In this document: positions 61,396 through 64,000 of the stretch, one piece after another
How positions within the stretch are numbered: position 1 is the first letter of the stretch
How the letters are laid out: each line of letters starts with the position of its first letter
Assembly: GCA_039881145.1 (NCBI GenBank)
Contig: JAYKKI010000067.1
Coordinates: 320,001 to 384,000 of the forward strand
DNA: 64,000 nt
Direction of reading: 5' to 3'
DNA from: Druceiella hillmani
Lineage: Eukaryota; Arthropoda; Insecta; Lepidoptera; Hepialidae
Translations under genes and position numbers: made by a program
Notes under the pieces: generated by a model
Told to the model about the DNA's origin: nothing
The model's database searches: none
What the model saw: only the letters and a program-made list of their open reading frames with translations

Positions 61396-63639
61396 AAATT
61401 ATATAAAGTATAAAATAAGCAATTCTGTGGGTATAGTACTAATTTTTACTATGTCTATTTCAAAAAATTCTGATATGTACGAAGCTTATAATTGGCTTCA
61501 ATATTTCACAAATCCCGTATTGAAGCAACGATTAAATATAACTAAATATATTGAAGTAAAAGTTTTAAATGGCATAAACGATACATTTTGGAGCAATTAA
61601 TTATTTTCACGACTATGAAATATATAATAAGGCAATGAACCTTTAGTACTAAAATACACACTAGGGGGTATTGTGAGTTCTAGTTTTTTAACTTTTTTAA
61701 TTTATCAACTTTTTTGTTTATAAAATAGCGAAAACAATAAATGATTTTTAACATTCATATTTCTAAATCAAAGGACATGGAAAAAAATTGTACTTTCCTT
61801 CATTTAAAAAAAATGAAAAATGTAGTGATGTTCCAATATCCATGAAATAAATATAAGGAATCGGTAATCTCTATGGAGGAAACTGATTTTATCAAGGTTA
61901 AAAGCCATCTGCTTTGTAACGAATATGTAATTGTTTCTTTGTTGCATTCTATTTTACTCGTCTTATTCAGCAGGTCGAGAATTTAAATCTCACAAAATCA
62001 CTTGCATCAATTTATTAAAGTTACCCTTTTACTAAACTATACTTCACAATTTTCATTTTCTTTTTGCTATAATTTAAGTTATTTAATAGACAAGCGTTCT
62101 TCATATTGAAACTGGCATGGAAATTTATATAATATACAAAGTGGTTGGAGAACAACGAAAACTGAAGGCAGGCGAAATATCTGCTGTGCAAAAACCTAAT
62201 CAAAGTAATACTAAGTAACCGGTTCAATGAATATATTACCTCTGCCTTAAACAAACTAAAAAGTCGTTTGTATATGTCTTAATTTACTAAACAACGGAGT
62301 AGAAAATTCTTTGGATGGCATGAAGATAAATTATAAAGTACAGTATGAGCAAAAAGATTCAAAGAAATGCAGTAAAAAAATGTTAATCCATTCTATAATC
62401 AGGTTTTCTCAAATAATTTTATTGGAACGATCATCAACAAAAACTAATTGATATCGGTGATTATTGCTTCATGTATGATATCGTGTATATATTTTATTAA
62501 TTTTGTAAGCGTAGTTATTAAGTTAAAAAATATTTTCACTGCAAATAAAGTATAATTGTTTTTTTATGAATTAAAAAAATCTTGTGGAATTAAGGAAGCA
62601 AAGACATGGCTTAAATGCAAGGGACTTAATACCATTAAATATATAATATTAATATGTTATTCTAGAGGCATATAATTATGGTTTTCGCTTGACATATGCA
62701 ACGTAAACTATAAATTGATACCCTTTTGATGCAAAGTTTAACCGGAAATCTCAAATGAACCTTTCATTGTTTGCCGGTCATATTACGAAAGTAAAATGGT
62801 CGATTTTAATTCATTTTAAATACGCCACTTACACCATCCAGTATTACGGCGTTCGGTGTAAACTTGCGATGGGTGTCAAGAGCAGGGCTGATTAATTAAA
62901 TCGAGTTCTGTAATAAGGGTTTCAACTAAAAGTCAGTTGTCGACAGGGTATGTTAACCCGAATATATATACGAGATATACGATGAGGGATAACGACGTGG
63001 TAGGGCGCCACATTGCTTGTCGTCAAATAGATACGAAACATTTCCGTCAATGAGGCAACTGGCTATTCGACTTTACAGCAATATTTGATGAAAGCATGAA
63101 ATACTAGACGCAAATGATGGTATTTAGGCGGTAAAATTAAAAATGTTATTACATACATAGTTCTAAAAGAACTCAGATTAGGAGCGTGAGATATTTAATG
63201 AAGAATAATATATTTATTTAACTGATATATTTTACAGATATAAAAATATTGTAAATATTTTAAAAATAATGAAATTTAGAATCATTGCTATAGTTTTTGG
63301 AAACATTTAGGAAAAGTTTAGTAACATTTTTCTATTCATAATTTTGACTTTGTAATTTAGGGAGATAAGGATAACTTATTTTTTTGAGTTTTTTAACGAT
63401 ATCTCTAGGATTATCTCAAATAAATAAAAAAATATATTTTGGAATTTTCCTAATATGCGTTTCCAAATAATACATAAACATTCTTTATAATTGCTTCACA
63501 TTCACATCGATGCTTTTCAACCTAGGAAATAAAACAAAATCAAGTGTTTGATTGGCCTCCATTTAAAAAACTGTATTTGAATATTTACTGATGAAATATA
63601 TGCAAGCCTATATTCTTTATCACTAAGATACTTTTAAAC
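61396..63639. other. Unassigned; balanced stretch at 62820-63080
   Basis: No gene supported. The stretch 62820-63080 has higher G+C and includes 'gggctgattaattaaatcga', which could be a homeodomain-type site within a regulatory element, but there is no direct evidence. Confidence 0.3.
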
Positions 63640-63800
63640 TTTTTACTTGAAATTGTTTTTTGAGAAAAACGGTTTTGACTGGCTGATAGACGGACAGACA
63701 CGTGAGGGAAAGATTCCTTTCTCGGTATGTAATCCTCATTGCCAAATTGTTTATGTTAGAAATCAAAATATAATTAACATGATATATCCTTGTAAACTAG
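63640..63800. repeat. Interspersed repeat fragment with 'acggacagacac' block
   Basis: 'tgactggctgatagacgg' followed by 'acagacacgtg' resembles the CAGACAGACAG-containing part of several insect repeats. The 73-codon frame through it (63647-63868) is not called. Confidence 0.35.
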
Positions 63801-64000
63801 AAATAGTCATGGTGTTCAATCTAGTGATATTTATCTTTGCATTTGTGTTTGATAGAATAATTTTATGATAATATTCCTTATAGATTTTTGTAACGTCGTA
63901 CTTTCGAAGAGAGAGTGGCGAAGGTTGCTAAATATTAATACTCTTATTGGATGGCATTATTGCACTTTCTAAATTTCTAAATGTGTTATTTTGGCATGTA

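Overview
The window is nuclear DNA from an animal, almost certainly an insect and most probably a moth or butterfly. It is strongly A+T rich, has no operon-like gene layout, and carries decayed insect-type transposons. Several interspersed repeats look, from memory, like families that are very common in Lepidoptera: the motif 'agggttccgtac', the ending 'gggcgaagccgcggg', and a 3' end with 'ttgaagtcagttaaaaa'. The order-level call rests on recall, not on a search.

No complete cellular gene is demonstrable. Most open frames are chance frames in A+T-rich DNA or frames running through (TA)n arrays. The recognisable coding matter is dead mobile DNA: (1) the C-terminal tail of an RTE-like reverse transcriptase at the left edge; (2) a hAT element at 7.9-9.1 kb with a recognisable 5' terminus and a decayed transposase; (3) a 163-bp RTE-type retroelement stub at 9.7-9.9 kb flanked by an 11-bp target duplication; (4) a two-ORF jockey-superfamily LINE at 12.0-15.3 kb, interrupted by a (TA)n array; (5) the 3' end of another LINE at 35.4-35.7 kb; (6) a Transib (RAG1-related) transposase fossil on the minus strand at 47.5-48.8 kb that lacks its central part. 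A possible solo LTR lies at 50.6-50.8 kb.

The rest is simple-sequence arrays, tandem and dispersed duplications, and near-perfect inverted repeats. The simple-sequence arrays number about 16, mostly (TA)n, some fused to (TG)n or (CA)n. The tandem repeats include a 76-bp satellite at 4.6-4.9 kb, a mixed direct and inverted array at 29.6-29.9 kb, and duplications with periods of about 330 and 246 bp. The most striking inverted repeat is a loop-less palindrome of about 143 bp at 60.0-60.1 kb.

A few G+C-richer islands have exon-like traits (an open frame plus a plausible splice site) and may be exons of host genes with long introns or conserved non-coding DNA. They are at 16.9-17.0 kb (minus), 26.5 kb (plus), 29.1-29.3 kb (minus), 51.3-51.5 kb, 56.6-56.9 kb (minus) and 58.75-58.9 kb. 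None was recognised as a known family. I found no convincing tRNA or rRNA gene, no CRISPR array, and no evidence of an undescribed multi-gene system.
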